DNA from: Nipponacmea schrenckii
Lineage: Eukaryota > Mollusca > Gastropoda > Lottiidae
Direction: 5' to 3'
Assembly (NCBI GenBank): GCA_030562195.1
Contig: JAUJPP010000005.1
Location: 10,412,826 to 10,476,825, forward strand
DNA: 64,000 nt
Under the pieces are notes generated by a model. That model made no database searches. It saw only the letters and a program-made list of their open reading frames with translations, and was not told where the DNA came from. Both the position numbers and the translations under genes were made by a program. Positions 47,701-57,318 of this stretch are shown here, in pieces. Each line of letters starts with the position of its first letter. Within the stretch, counting starts at the first letter, position 1.

Positions 47701-50700
47701 GCCTATTAGGTGTAGAAGAGTAGCCGTAAAACTCTATTCATTAGCAGTTCAGCCATGTATCCAGTATTCATTAGCCTATTAGGTGTAGAAGAGTAGCCGT
47801 AAAACTCTATTCATTAGCAGTTCAACCATGTATCCAGTATTCATTAGCCTATTAGGTGTAGAAGAGTAGCCGTAAAACTCTATTCATTAGCAGTTCAACC
47901 ATGTGTCCAGTATTCATAAGCCTATTAGGTGTAGAAGAGTAGCCGTAAAACTCTATTCATTAGCAGTTCAACCATGTGTCCAGTATTCATTAGCCTATTA
48001 GGTGTAGAAGAGTAGGACGTAAAACTCTATTCATTAGCAGTTCAACCATGTATCCAGTATTCATAAGCCTATTAGGTGTAGAAGAGTAGGACGTAAAACT
48101 CTATTCATTAGCAGTTCAACCATGTGTCCAGTATTCATAAGCCTATTAGGTGTAGAAGAGTAGCCGTAAAACTCTATTCATTAGCAGTTCAACCATGTGT
48201 CCAGTATTCATAAGCCTATTAGGTGTAGAAGAGTAGGACGTAAAACTCTATTCATTAGCAGTTCAACCATGTGTCCAGTATTCATTAGCCTATTAGGTGT
48301 AGAAGAGTAGGACGTAAAACTCTATTCATTAGCAGTTCAACCATGTATCCAGTATTCATAAGCCTATTAGGTGTAGAAGAGTAGGACGTAAAACTCTATT
48401 CATTATCAGTTCAACCTTGTAACCAGTATTCATAAGCCTACTAGGTGTAGAAGAGTAGGACGTAAAACTCTATTCATTATCATTGCACCATTGTGGTGAG
48501 GCTAATTCTCTCGCAACAGTCTCTGCTTTACAAATACTATAGTTATAGTATATGGTTTAATATACGCACATGTTTTTCCAGATTTGCCCAGGTGTGAATT
48601 TTGAGATCAAAGACAAGCCGACCTTTTATTCTTTTATTATGTCCTAGGAACCAAAGTCATCGAGTTCTGATTATTACTCAACAGTGCCAAATATAACATC
48701 TCCCGAAATATCTGTACGTTATAGACATAGAACTTTTGTTAATGTTATTTATACAATAATGTGCCAAGTGGTTTAATGTAATGGTTTGACAAGGGTGTAT
48801 GAGTTGGACGACAATCAACCCTTGATGCGCCAGTTCATGATAGATAAACCAAGTAGAATAACTATCCGAACCGCAAAACGAAACACGACCCCCCCCCCCC
48901 CCCAACCCCAGAAAAGAAATTTGACGAAACTTTTCATGTGTTTCAGATTTCATCGATTTTCATTATTCCAAATTTCCATTCAGATGTCTGTGGTTCTTAC
49001 AATTCCACTAAAACTAAGCATTGCATGACGCCGCTTTCGCTATACAGTTCTTTTTAACAAGTCGACCGGTTGCAGTTTGGTCTGATATGGTCACTGAGTT
49101 TGATAGTTTTATAATAAGATGATAATCATTTAAATAGTAAAGTACACATTCCATACTGGGGAGAAATGAAACTTGTGTATAGATTCCGTAATATCTAAGG
49201 GTCTTTGTGGCAGTACAACGCTGTGTCCCAGATACTTGTAAAGGGTTTAACATAAACGGTATACCAATCCTTTAAGAAACGTGCATATACAGTAGTAGAA
49301 CGATATTCGCTAGGTAATTATACTTCAAACATGTTTAAGGCATGTTTATTGAGAACAAAATCACTTGGCATAAAACCAATGTTTCATTTTCTTCGTCGTT
49401 CTTTTTGTGCAGAGCTCCAGGGTGCGTACATATAATGCATTTCTTAATTACCCCAAAATTTTCTAAAAATATGCATACCATAGCAATGTTAATCAGAATG
49501 TTAACATATTCAATGTCCTACCCATCTCAATCATTTTTACCATCAAATTTCTGATTCAGCAATGGCATACCATCATCAATATCATACCATCATCAATATC
49601 ATACCATCATCAATATCATACCATCATCAATGTCATACCATCATCAATATCATACCATCATCAATGTCATACCATCATCAATGTCATACCATCATCAATG
49701 GCATACCATCAGCAATGGCATACCATCAGCAATGTCATACCATCAGCAATGTCATACCATCATCAATGTCCTACCATCATTAATGTCATACCATCAGAAA
49801 TGTCATGCCATCATCAATGCCATACCATCAATACAATACCATCAAATGTAATAATTTGAAAAAGTATATTGGGCGTAAAACTCCATTAAATTCATTTCAT
49901 TTGGCTAAAAAATATATTTATAAAACATTACCTGGTTTTGCTGGAATATTAAATTTTGATTGATAGTTAAAATGTGTTTTATATCCGTAGATTTTTTTTT
50001 AAATGTCTGAAGGGACGAGATAATATGGAGGTGAAATCCATTATAACCCCAGATGAAATAAAATAGTAATGTAAATTGATGTTAACGTCAAGATTATCTC
50101 GCTAGAAAAACTTTAGATAAGGTTTTTTTATTTACGTTATAATGACTTACACCAGCTGTTATTTAAAACCCAGAGATTGGATTTCTATCATCATGTCATG
50201 AAGAGATGGGATGACTCAGATACTTTCAGGTTTACAGACGCTTAAAAAATCAAATTTAAACGGCCTTGATGATATCAGTGTTAAGGTATCTTAAAGGAAC
50301 ATGGCCGTCAAATAATCGGTGTTACCATCTTTTGTGGTTGGAGTGACGACCGTTATCTAGTTTTCAAAGTTCAAGTTCTTTGATGTAACGTGTTTCATTC
50401 ACTCAAGGGCAATAACTCTGAAATCAAATATCGTAATATCATTAATTTCAACTAGTCCATTTATGTCAGCAAGATTAAGGTAAAAAGGTCCAACAAGCTG
50501 GTCTTGATGTACATGTATTCTATTAAGCCAAGGGCAATAACTCTGCATCTGAACAGAAAGGGTTCAGTTAAAGATTAGGTTAAGTCAGCAGCCAGGGTTC
50601 TTGTCTCCAAACGATGATTTTAATGTTCCAGTCATCTTAAAACATTCAAATGGTTATTTGTTATTTAATCAGATTGTTGTATTTCTTAAAAATCTGGATT

Positions 50701-53310
50701 TTAGTTTTACTTAAGTTTGGGAGAATAAGGCCCCAGAAAACGGTAATTTTTCGTAACTGGAGTTTCTCTAAGTTGAGATTTTGCTGGAGATTTTACTGTT
50801 CAAGTTATCTGATTGGTCAATCACTAAAATTTAAATTAAGTTTTGTTATCCAATCAGATGACGGTATATCTTCAGATCTGGATTTTGACTTAGTTCAGTT
50901 TTGGAAACGGCCCTGAGTTGAAATCGTTTGACCTGTTCTAGAAAGGTCAGAGAAGGATATCACCAGGTTTGCTGAGTGAAAGGAATAACACCATTAAGCT
51001 ATTAGTGAGTTAAGATGGGTCGACTGATTAGTTCTAGAGTTTGTTGGTCTAAACAATAAACAAATCCATTCTCATTGAAATTCCTGATACCAAAACTAAC
51101 AACTTCATTCCTTACTGCCTTCATTGGTATCCAATCAGCTTACAGTTGTCAAATTCGATTACAATTGACAACCAATGGATCGAGCCTCAAGGAAGCTTAT
51201 TGGGTAAAAGTTTAAAAAAAGACCTTTTTCGAAAAAGGAGTCTATTAAAGGGATAATAGGCGTTAGAACGAACATAAAATTTTAAGTTCACTCAAATTTG
51301 GACAATAACAGTATATATCCATCAGTGGACTTACCTATACATCAAAATCCCTCTAAAATCCGATAAATCCCCAAAATAAAGTAGTTAATCATAAAACGCT
51401 TGAGCCATCCATGAAGCGATTTTCAAATCGTGTAAATATAAAGGGAAGTAACTCTAACATGTGGGTTTTCACGCGTCCTTGACCCCTACTGTTGAATTCC
51501 ACAATGATGTTTTAGCGTTGATTTACCAGACGCTTTTATTCTCAAACTGAATGGAATCGTCGCTGGCTCACTTTTTTTTTAAATTCCGAATATATTTTTA
51601 TTGTGGCTTTTTAAAATTTGGTAAAGTGTGGGATGCATACTTATTTAACTAATAGTCAATATGAAACACAAATATAAGCCGTAGGACGAGTGTATTCTAA
51701 CGCCTATTATCCCTTTAAACATGAATAACATTCACTTCAACAAAAACCAATTTGACCTCATACATTATGGTGAACACAGGAGAAATAATTTTGTCACCTT
51801 TCCGTTTCTAAAAACAAGCACCCTATCCACCCCTCCCTTTTTTAAGTATGGCGATTTCTGAAGGTGAAGGAATTGAATTTATAGAAAAATAATGTCTGAC
51901 AGACTGACAAGCCCAAAAGCAGAGTGGCATTAAAGGTTCTTGATCCTTCCTAACGTCTTAACCGATCATCTATAGCGTCAGTTGTCGTTACATTTATAGA
52001 CTCATTGAAGAGAAAAGAACCAAAAGCTTCTCCTTGCCTTACACCTATTGTATTGTAACGTCACTAATCTAGGAGAAGCTAGTGAGCGTCTTTTGTTATC
52101 GATATGAGTTTCGGATATAGAATCAATGACTGTTACAAATGTGATGTAAAAAATCAGGTCTGTGTTTCGGTAAAGAAATATTAGGAAAAAAGATAAGAAA
52201 TTTAAACCTACAAAACGTTGACTTTCAGGTACGACTTAAGTAAGAGAACTTACTGAAAAAAGACGTTGTATTCAGGCAATGTACTCGTTAACATGGCGAG
52301 TATCCTATCTGCCATCTTGTAGTTATAGAGTCATAACAAACGAGAAAAGATAACAAATTTTTCTGTACAACATAAATACAGGAATATTATGTGTTAAATG
52401 TTTAACATTTTTACGCCACTGATAACAGTATTATGTGTCATTTGTTCGTTTATTAATGTCAGTGGTAATACAACATTATTCTTCTATGTTACAAAGACGT
52501 GAAAATAACACATTTGGCACACCACATAATCCTGTATAAATTTTCAATCTGCGGTTTCAAATGTCATGTGCTATAAGTTGTAATATTAATAAAAGATTTT
52601 TCTTCACAAATTGAAGTTGGAAATTGAAAATGAGTAAGCTGTCTTGGCTGTAAATTTTCAATCCCCTTTCAAAGTTCAGTTAATACTGGCCGTGGCATTA
52701 ATAAAAAAATTTTAAGAGATGGGGAGCGACAAATAGAACGAGGATTGACAAAGGATATGACAAAATTTTCCCCATTGAACACCCATGGTGTTGCCATCTT
52801 CATGTAGAAATCTAAAGCAAAACTGTAGGATGTAAAACCCCATTTCATTTTATTTCCCACTTGGCGTATGCAATCGAACGTCAAGTTCAGTTTCGTTGGC
52901 GAAGTGTGGGTGGTGAAGACAACGATGACCTCTTCCACCCTGTAGTGATCACACACACCCCCCTCCCTTCATTTCATTTCCCTTTCAATCATTGTCTTAC
53001 ATATTATTTACATTTTACATCTGTACTCAAATTAAATACCTTTAAGTTATTCAAACCTTTGAGAAATGCAAATATTCTATTTCAACCTCGAAAAGAAAAA
53101 GTCAATGTTTACCGAAAATAAAGATTTCATGTTTACAAAATAAAAAATGTGCCGACAGTCGGCGAGATAAAGACTGACAATATTAACCATCTTCTCTTTG
53201 TTATTTTATCCCACATGCTAGAGATTAGAGAGAAGAAAAATTCATCAACTTACAGAAGTCGTCTGCTGGGGATTCCCGCCTTCAGGGTTATAACGCATCA
53301 TTTCTGCCAT
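26753..53310 (-). CDS. TES: Testin (PET + three LIM domains), 7 exons found, >=403 aa
   Basis: Exons in transcript order (minus strand): 53310-53254, 46016-45928, 43604-43370, 33773-33543, 28577-28365, 27478-27320, 26980-26753. Junctions are GT-AG and phases agree. Order of parts: N-terminal Cys-rich motif (CLKCIDAC at 33-40, then WRKICKHCRC), a linker, PET domain (LPLHDLDPRFCNSLTEKEL, exon 128-204), LIM1 (KCHCCKGLM…CWHPGCFMCKTC, 205-275), LIM2 (CAACDE, then FAREYTQAEN…WHVQHFCCWCC), LIM3 (CSTCQRPI…CHVCGTSLINN…YCSVDC). Zinc-binding Cys/His positions are intact. Spacing and the REYTQAEN and LLVDNIYFYKG signatures match testin rather than prickle. Testins localise to focal adhesions and actin and bind zyxin and Mena; I infer the same cytoskeletal role. 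The PET start that normally carries a W-x-P motif (TYEWAPP in human) is missing between residues 127 and 128, so a small exon probably remains unfound in the 9.6-kb intron. Human testin is 421 aa. Confidence 0.9.
27572..27695 (+). mobile_element. Family 1 dispersed repeat, truncated
   Basis: Has AAAAAGAGTAGATTGGCAAA, TTTCCCTCATCTGCAC and the GACGTAAAACTCCATTCA tail. In testin intron 5, antisense to the gene. Confidence 0.65.
28605..29095 (+). repeat. ~15-16 bp minisatellite next to the LIM1 exon acceptor
   Basis: About 30 copies built on GGGAAAGTACGTTAAT, starting about 28 bp upstream (in gene orientation) of the LIM1 exon acceptor in testin intron 4. In gene orientation each unit reads as a pyrimidine block plus ATTAAC, which resembles a branch-point motif. 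Confidence 0.9.
29958..30125 (-). mobile_element. tRNA-derived SINE (family 2), truncated
   Basis: Shares the AACAACTATATTTTACAAAG end, GATAACAACTTAGGTTCAC and GCTGGGTGGACTGGAATTAT with the copies at 5211 and 41450; the A/B-box half is absent. Confidence 0.7.
30745..32330. repeat. ~54-57 bp array with an inverted right arm (palindromic)
   Basis: About 22 direct copies of a unit containing CTAAACACAAGATATATAGA, TATACTACTTCT and TTATTACATACTACG run to about 32015. Then 4-5 copies occur in the opposite orientation (32075-32320). The centre is the perfect palindrome ACATACGTACGTATGT at 32058-32073. Left-hand units are shorter and more degenerate. In testin intron 4. The minus-strand open frame with repeated SIYLVFRNVVCNK is an artefact. 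Confidence 0.93.
34510..34731 (+). mobile_element. Family 1 dispersed repeat, nearly full length
   Basis: CAGTGATGTAGGTCGGAGG head, GTTAAAGATCCCTCAACAGT, then GAGTAGGACGTAAAACTCCA tail. In testin intron 3. Confidence 0.75.
35285..36175 (+). repeat. 33-bp array grading into a 68-bp dimer array
   Basis: At 35285-35640, about ten 33-bp units carry GTTGATATCAACATAGCCAA and AGATAAGGGTTCG. From 35640 the unit becomes a ~68-bp dimer (GTTCGGTTAATATAGACATA, ATCGTCAAAGATAAACGTTC) repeated about seven times. Because 33 is divisible by three, long minus-strand open frames appear; not called coding. In testin intron 3. Confidence 0.92.
36411..36518. mobile_element. hAT-like MITE with 8-bp target duplication
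   Basis: A near-perfect foldback: ACAGGCACCAGATTCTGGT at the left and its reverse complement at the right, with arms continuing through the A-run and CGTATATA into a ~10-bp loop. Flanks read TCTAATAC (36402-36409) and TCTAATAT (36520-36527), a 7/8 match. CAGG-type ends with an 8-bp duplication are typical of hAT elements. Confidence 0.75.
36592..36758 (+). mobile_element. Family 1 dispersed repeat, 5'-truncated
   Basis: Starts at CTACAGGCTGTGCACGTTAA and ends with the GGACGTAAACTTCATTCATT tail and a T-run. In testin intron 3. Confidence 0.8.
37019..37171 (-). mobile_element. Family 1 dispersed repeat, truncated, minus orientation
   Basis: Tail seen as ATGAAATGAATGAATTGAGTT TTACGTCC, followed by GCAGTGTGCAACGAGGGAAA and GCAATTTCCAACTGTCGA. 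Confidence 0.75.
38008..38135 (+). mobile_element. Family 1 dispersed repeat, truncated
   Basis: GACAGTTGGAAATCGCAAAC, GCCGCTGTCCTGTCAAAAT, TTTCCCTCATTGCACACT. The tail is altered (AGAACGTATAAC). Confidence 0.7.
39116..40330 (+). repeat. 29-bp minisatellite of SINE A-box units
   Basis: About 42 copies of a unit containing TCTATAGCACAGTCGGTTAG and AGCGTTGGT. TAGCACAGTCGGTTAGAGC matches a Pol III A box / tRNA D-arm, and the unit is nearly identical to the A-box end of the family 2 SINE at 5485-5513 (minus strand). GTGGGTTCCGATCTC at about 40356-40370 resembles the B box. So the array seems to sit inside an old SINE copy. In testin intron 3. Confidence 0.92.
41450..41741 (-). mobile_element. 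tRNA-derived SINE (family 2), near full length
   Basis: Same order of landmarks as the 5211-5513 copy: AT-rich tail end, GACAGGGATCCTTTCTACCA, GCTGGGTGGACTGGAA, then the B-box region (GAGATTAGAACTCACG) and an A-box end (CGTGTGCTATA). In testin intron 3, sense to the gene. Confidence 0.75.
43662..43837 (+). repeat. Two diverged family 1 tail copies in tandem
   Basis: GGGAAAAATAGGACGTAAAC (about 43694) and AGAAATATAGGACGTAAAAC (about 43800) each follow a CGTATTG(C/T)A block. Just upstream of testin exon 3 in gene orientation. Confidence 0.6.
44618..44925 (+). repeat. Nested tandem duplication in testin intron 2
   Basis: A ~95-bp block (ATAATTGATATACTTCATCA, then AGTTCATT) occurs at 44655-44715 and 44868-44912. 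Between and around them, CTCTTCTAGACACCTGATAT-type units repeat about three times. Confidence 0.75.
45002..45121 (+). other. Candidate orphan exon nested in testin intron 2
   Basis: TTTTCCAG precedes and GTAAGTAT follows a block that is open in the frame AVNKLRKAFSYTGCFRRLSA, then a hydrophobic LLIIAPFLPII end. The hydrophobic end could be the start of a membrane helix. I cannot identify the family and find no partner exons; it may be chance or a relic. Confidence 0.25.
45410..45740 (+). repeat. Tandem ~165-bp duplication
   Basis: Landmarks GAAATTCTAC(A/G)ATTCGTTG, TCAATATTTAAT and GAAGAATGTACAATAAATAT occur twice (about 45440-45510 and 45590-45662). In testin intron 2. Confidence 0.8.
46068..46345. 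mobile_element. Composite family 1 repeat, head-to-head copies
   Basis: A plus-oriented piece (CCTGTCTTCATTAGCCCTAA) runs at 46136 into a minus-oriented piece (TTTTACCTCCTACACTTCTG … GCAGTGTGTAATGAGGGAAA). A further plus tail (AAGGTGCAGAAGATTAGGATGT) ends near 46345. In testin intron 1. Confidence 0.7.
46970..48482 (+). repeat. 74-bp minisatellite derived from the family 1 tail
   Basis: About 20 copies of a unit with GCCTATTAGGTGTAGAAGAG, TAGGACGTAAAACTCTATTC and TTCAACCATGTATCCAG. The first two blocks are the family 1 3' end; the last is extra. Variants alternate (AGGACGT versus AGCCGT; GTATCC versus GTGTCC), which suggests array spread by multi-unit blocks. In testin intron 1. Confidence 0.93.
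49558..49855 (+). repeat. 17-bp minisatellite
   Basis: About 17 copies of a unit such as ATACCATCATCAATGTC. Open frames with HTIINVIPSS repeats arise because three units make 17 codons; not coding. Followed by a family 1 tail fragment (49868-49905). Confidence 0.93.
51245..51718. mobile_element. ~470-bp TIR element flanked by TTAA
   Basis: AGGGATAATAGGCGTTAGAA at the left (from 51249) is the exact reverse complement of TTCTAACGCCTATTATCCCT at the right, with TTAA immediately outside both ends. A TTAA target duplication is the hallmark of piggyBac-type elements. No transposase is encoded; non-autonomous. In testin intron 1. Confidence 0.7.
52754..52856 (+). mobile_element. Family 1 dispersed repeat, degenerate
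   Basis: ATGACAAAATTTTCCCCATT, GGTGTTGCCATCTTCAT and GTAGGATGTAAAACCCCATT. Near testin exon 1. Confidence 0.55.
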
Positions 53311-54271
53311 CTTCACAAAACTTAAAATATCCTAGATTCACTTATATGCAAATATTCTTGTAAAATTACACATTTAGTACACAGAATCTGAAAAATTCCA
53401 CACTAATCTCAGAGTTCCTGGTTATAGAGTTAAGACTTCACCTCAGTGCCGCACCAAAAATAATGACGTCACACTGGCACCGCTGGATAGTAGATCTACG
53501 TATCTTATATCAAGATTTGGGAATTAGGTGCGAGATATTTTCAAACCGGTAGAAGTCAATGATAAGATCATGATTTATTTAATGAAATAATTGAACTAAA
53601 TATCTCGCGACTTCCCGAAGTTTCGTACAAAAAGAGATCTTTGTGTCATGAAACGGAAGTTAACCCAAATCATTTTGAAATACCATTTAATACTCCTGCC
53701 TCCCGTGATTTCTTTAAGAGATTTCACTTTACATCATCGTTGTTCACATATCTGCCATGTGTGAATTTGACGTCTATGAGTAACAGTCAGCGAAACGTCT
53801 GTTTGAATTTTCATGGAATGGATAAAGTCGTTTAAATTAGCTTAATTTAACAGGAGATGGGAAAATTGAATCGAGATGCTTTAGCTGACAAATCTTTTAC
53901 GTCTAATTAGACAACTGCGTTACTCTTACGAAACTACGAAATGGTGTTTACTTGGAAACAACGCACACGAACTAAGTTCACAGTTATTTTGAATATCTTC
54001 TTCAAAATTTCAAAAACGCTATAGGTCAACATTTCACTAAGATTATAAATCATATGTAAAGGTTTAGAAATTTCCTTAAATATGATTTTAAGGCTTTGTT
54101 ACTGTCTTCTTTTCAAAAAACAAAAAATCGACTTATTAAGTAGAACTAGAGATTCAAAATGGCCGTGAAATATGTTCGTGTTGATGTATGCCGAGCTTTG
54201 CCCTCCTGCTCTCCCCGGGCCTAATTTTAAGGCGATGCCTTAAACAAAGTGTAAAGTGAGACTTCATTTCA

Positions 54272-54463
54272 GGAAATGAAATGAATGGAGTTTTACGTCC
54301 TACTCTTCTACACCTAAATGAAGGGTGAATGGTGAGGGAAATTTTGCCAAGACAGTTACATTAGTCTACTTTCTTTGCAATTTCCAATTGTCGAGGGATC
54401 TTTAACGTGTATAGCCGATTGCACACGGGGCCACGGTATATTGTCGCATCTGACCAAAGTATA
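54272..54463 (-). mobile_element. Family 1 dispersed repeat, minus orientation
   Basis: GAAATGAATGGAGTTTTACG tail, GAGGGAAATTTTGCCAAGAC, GTCGAGGGATCTTTAACGTG, CACACGGGGCC. Confidence 0.8.
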
Positions 54464-55087
54464 TCTCTGACGTTGTCAGCATGGAATAAATGATATGGTC
54501 ACATGTAACAACCCTGTCTCACACCGTTTTGAAGATTTAGACTAAGTTTCTTGGTTTCCTGAGAGAGGTGGAGGGGGGGGGGGGTGACATGACACGTTGT
54601 TCGAGGAAGAAAAATGTGTAAATAACACTGCATCCTTTATGATTTCCTTAGCCACGTTTAAAGGGATACAATACTTTATATGGAGGTGCTTATAGACAAG
54701 TAAGGCTAGGCGAGGTATGGTGCTGTATGGGTGCGGGATAATCAACATTTTGGTAATTAGGAGAAGAGAATAAATGAGATTTGGGTGCGGATTGTTCCCA
54801 CGCCGTGACCCACACCAGAAACCGTATACCTCGGCGCTTTTCTCATCCTTATTCAAGGTCAACAAACTCTCGAAACCGGAGCGAAATTATTGTCAACGCT
54901 CTGATCAAATGCATCCAACACCTTCAACATAAATTTAGGGGTAAACATACCTTGAACTTAAACACAGGAAATATTGTAAGTTGTGCGTCATGGTATTACA
55001 TATAAAATATAACAATTGAGGTCTTAAAATAGGATCACCGGTTTGTAACCAACGGAAAAGGTGGCATTAGTATGGTGATGTTTGACA

Positions 55088-55268
55088 TGGAGAATAAAAC
55101 ATAATAGTCCGTGGGTCAACGTCTAAATAAAATGAAATGAATGGAGCTTTACGTTCTCCTCTTCTGCGCCTAATGAGCTTATGACGCCATGTATGACGTA
55201 AAACTCCATTCATTTCATTTCATTTAGATGTTGAACCCTGAACTATTATGTTTTATTCTCCATGTCAG
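55088..55268. repeat. 181-bp long palindrome built on family 1 tails
   Basis: GACATGGAGAATAAAACATA at the left pairs with TATGTTTTATTCTCCATGTC at the right. The arms then continue inward through GTCAACGTCTAAAT and a family 1 tail in each orientation to a centre near 55178. Arms are about 85 bp with few mismatches. Confidence 0.85.
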
Positions 55269-55269
55269 T

Positions 55270-55372
55270 CAATGAATGAATGGAGTTTTACGTCCTAATT
55301 TACTGCACCTAATACTTGTAGGCTAATGAAGACGAGCAACGCCATGTAGGACGTAAACCTCCATTCATTTTT
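55270..55372. repeat. Smaller family 1 tail palindrome
   Basis: TGAATGGAGTTTTACGTCCT at the left pairs with AGGACGTAAACCTCCATTCA at the right, with a partial family 1 body between. Directly adjacent to the larger palindrome. Confidence 0.75.
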
Positions 55373-57090
55373 TAAATTATTAGACTAAGATGATGTAAGA
55401 GACGTTATCAATGAATGAATATGAACACACGCAAACGGGGTCGATCTGAATTATTTAATAAGCGTCTTATCTGACAACTCGAAATTCAATATGCATATTC
55501 ACTATTTTTTTCTCCCAAAAGTCAAATGACTCGACACAAGTAGTCTTCTGTAGTGGGTGGGTGTCGCGTGAGTGGGTGTCATGCTAATTCTTCTGGAACA
55601 CTGTGACATTGTCGACATATATACAAACCCTGGAATTATTATACAAACGGTACATGATGAGAACACATTAAAAGCACGGTGAATTGAGCGTCTGTATTAT
55701 CCTCTCCCGCCCTGAGCCATATTCGCCACAGCTGGACGGTTCCTGGATTTTCATTGGATGTTATTTTTAAACGCGGGACGCTTGAACTCCTGTTTAGCCG
55801 TGATCTCAATTCAAAACATAGGATTCGAGATTTGTGTTTATGTTTTTATTATTTAACGTGTATACGCTGTTATATAGTATGTAATATCGAAATGAATAGA
55901 ATAACCACGCATGCGGAAATTGTATACAACGATATTTCAAAGCCCAAAAACGGCATAGCAGACGATTTTTTAATACTATTGGTAAGTTGAATTTCACTTT
56001 TCTTTGTTGTGTTACTCTTGTTAATATTTAATCAAAGGTTGCTCAATAAACTTCCATTGAAGCGCCGTGGTATATCAGTTATTCGGATGCATTTACTCGT
56101 ATACAATGAACTTTGACCTGTGTATATAGGACAATTAAGGTAGAATACGATGAAATGTTTAAGTCGTAAATCCGAGTCAATATTTGAGTATTAACTACCG
56201 GCAAACACTGACCACTGTCCAAGATGGCCACTGGCTATTTAAGTGTCATACTATTGTTACAGTGTAACTGTTTGAAAAGTGACCGTTGGTCATCTCCATC
56301 CACTAGTATAGATTTTAACTAGATCGTATGGTATTTTTGGTCCACGGCAAGGGTACAAGAAATAGCAAGTTCACTGCGTTTCACAAAGATATTCCGAATA
56401 TACTCCTAAACTTCATTCGTTATTTCGCATACTTTATAGTAGAAAGGACGCAGAAAATTCCAAAGCAGATCAAATCTGTACTGAAATATGGCATATGCCT
56501 AGAAAATTGCCGTGTGCTCTTTATAGCTATATAGCCACAGAAAATGTAAAGCATAATTCTATGCTTACCGAATTTCTTAACATTTTTTTTCTAATTCTCA
56601 GAGTTTAATTACAATAAAGCCTAATAAAGTTCGATTTTCATATATGAATGCGTGTTCAACTTATCTGAAGTGTTTCCTATAAACAAACATCTGGCATACC
56701 GACACTTTTAAATTTCTCATCGATCCAAAATCCTCCCAGCCAATTTCAATGAACGAGTTGTTGACAAATGGAATTTATCTTCGACGCCGGACGGTCGATT
56801 AATTCTTATACAAGGACGGGACATATTGCTCATTTAAATTTATTTGAAATGATAATTTTTAATCGAATTCAAATTCCCCATTGTAATATTGCAATAGAAA
56901 TAGATCAAAGGCGGATCTTGTTTGCACGAGACACTCGACAGCTGTTTTTAAATGATTTATTTTTTTAAGTTGTTAAGTGTCGACTCTTATACGCGCTCAG
57001 TCTGTTTAATATTGCTTTTCAGAAGTCAACTTTTTTTTAAAACCTTTAAACCTTACTAGTTACGTCATTATGTCCAGGATTCCTTTGAAA

Positions 57091-57318
57091 AATAAATGAA
57101 ATGAATGGAGTTTTACGTCCTCCTCGTCTGCACCTAATGGGCTAATGAAGACGAATAACGCCATGAAGGACAGCGGTATTAACTCTTTTTGAGTTTTCCG
57201 AATGTCGAGGGATCTTTAACATGTACAGCCTGGCACACGGATCCTCGGTTTATTGTCTCATCTAAACGACTAGAAACTTTTTCATGTCGGCCTCTCCGTC
57301 AAGCATGCTTCACTGACA
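57091..57318 (-). mobile_element. Family 1 dispersed repeat, near full length, minus
   Basis: GAAATGAATGGAGTTTTACG tail, ATTAACTCTTTTTGAGTTTT, GTCGAGGGATCTTTAACATG, CCTCGGTTTATTGTCTCATC, then the CTTCACTGACAG head. Confidence 0.85.

Noticed and set aside
49562..49851. Histidine/isoleucine/serine repeat frames
   Set aside because: A 17-bp minisatellite read through three units per period; open in more than one frame.
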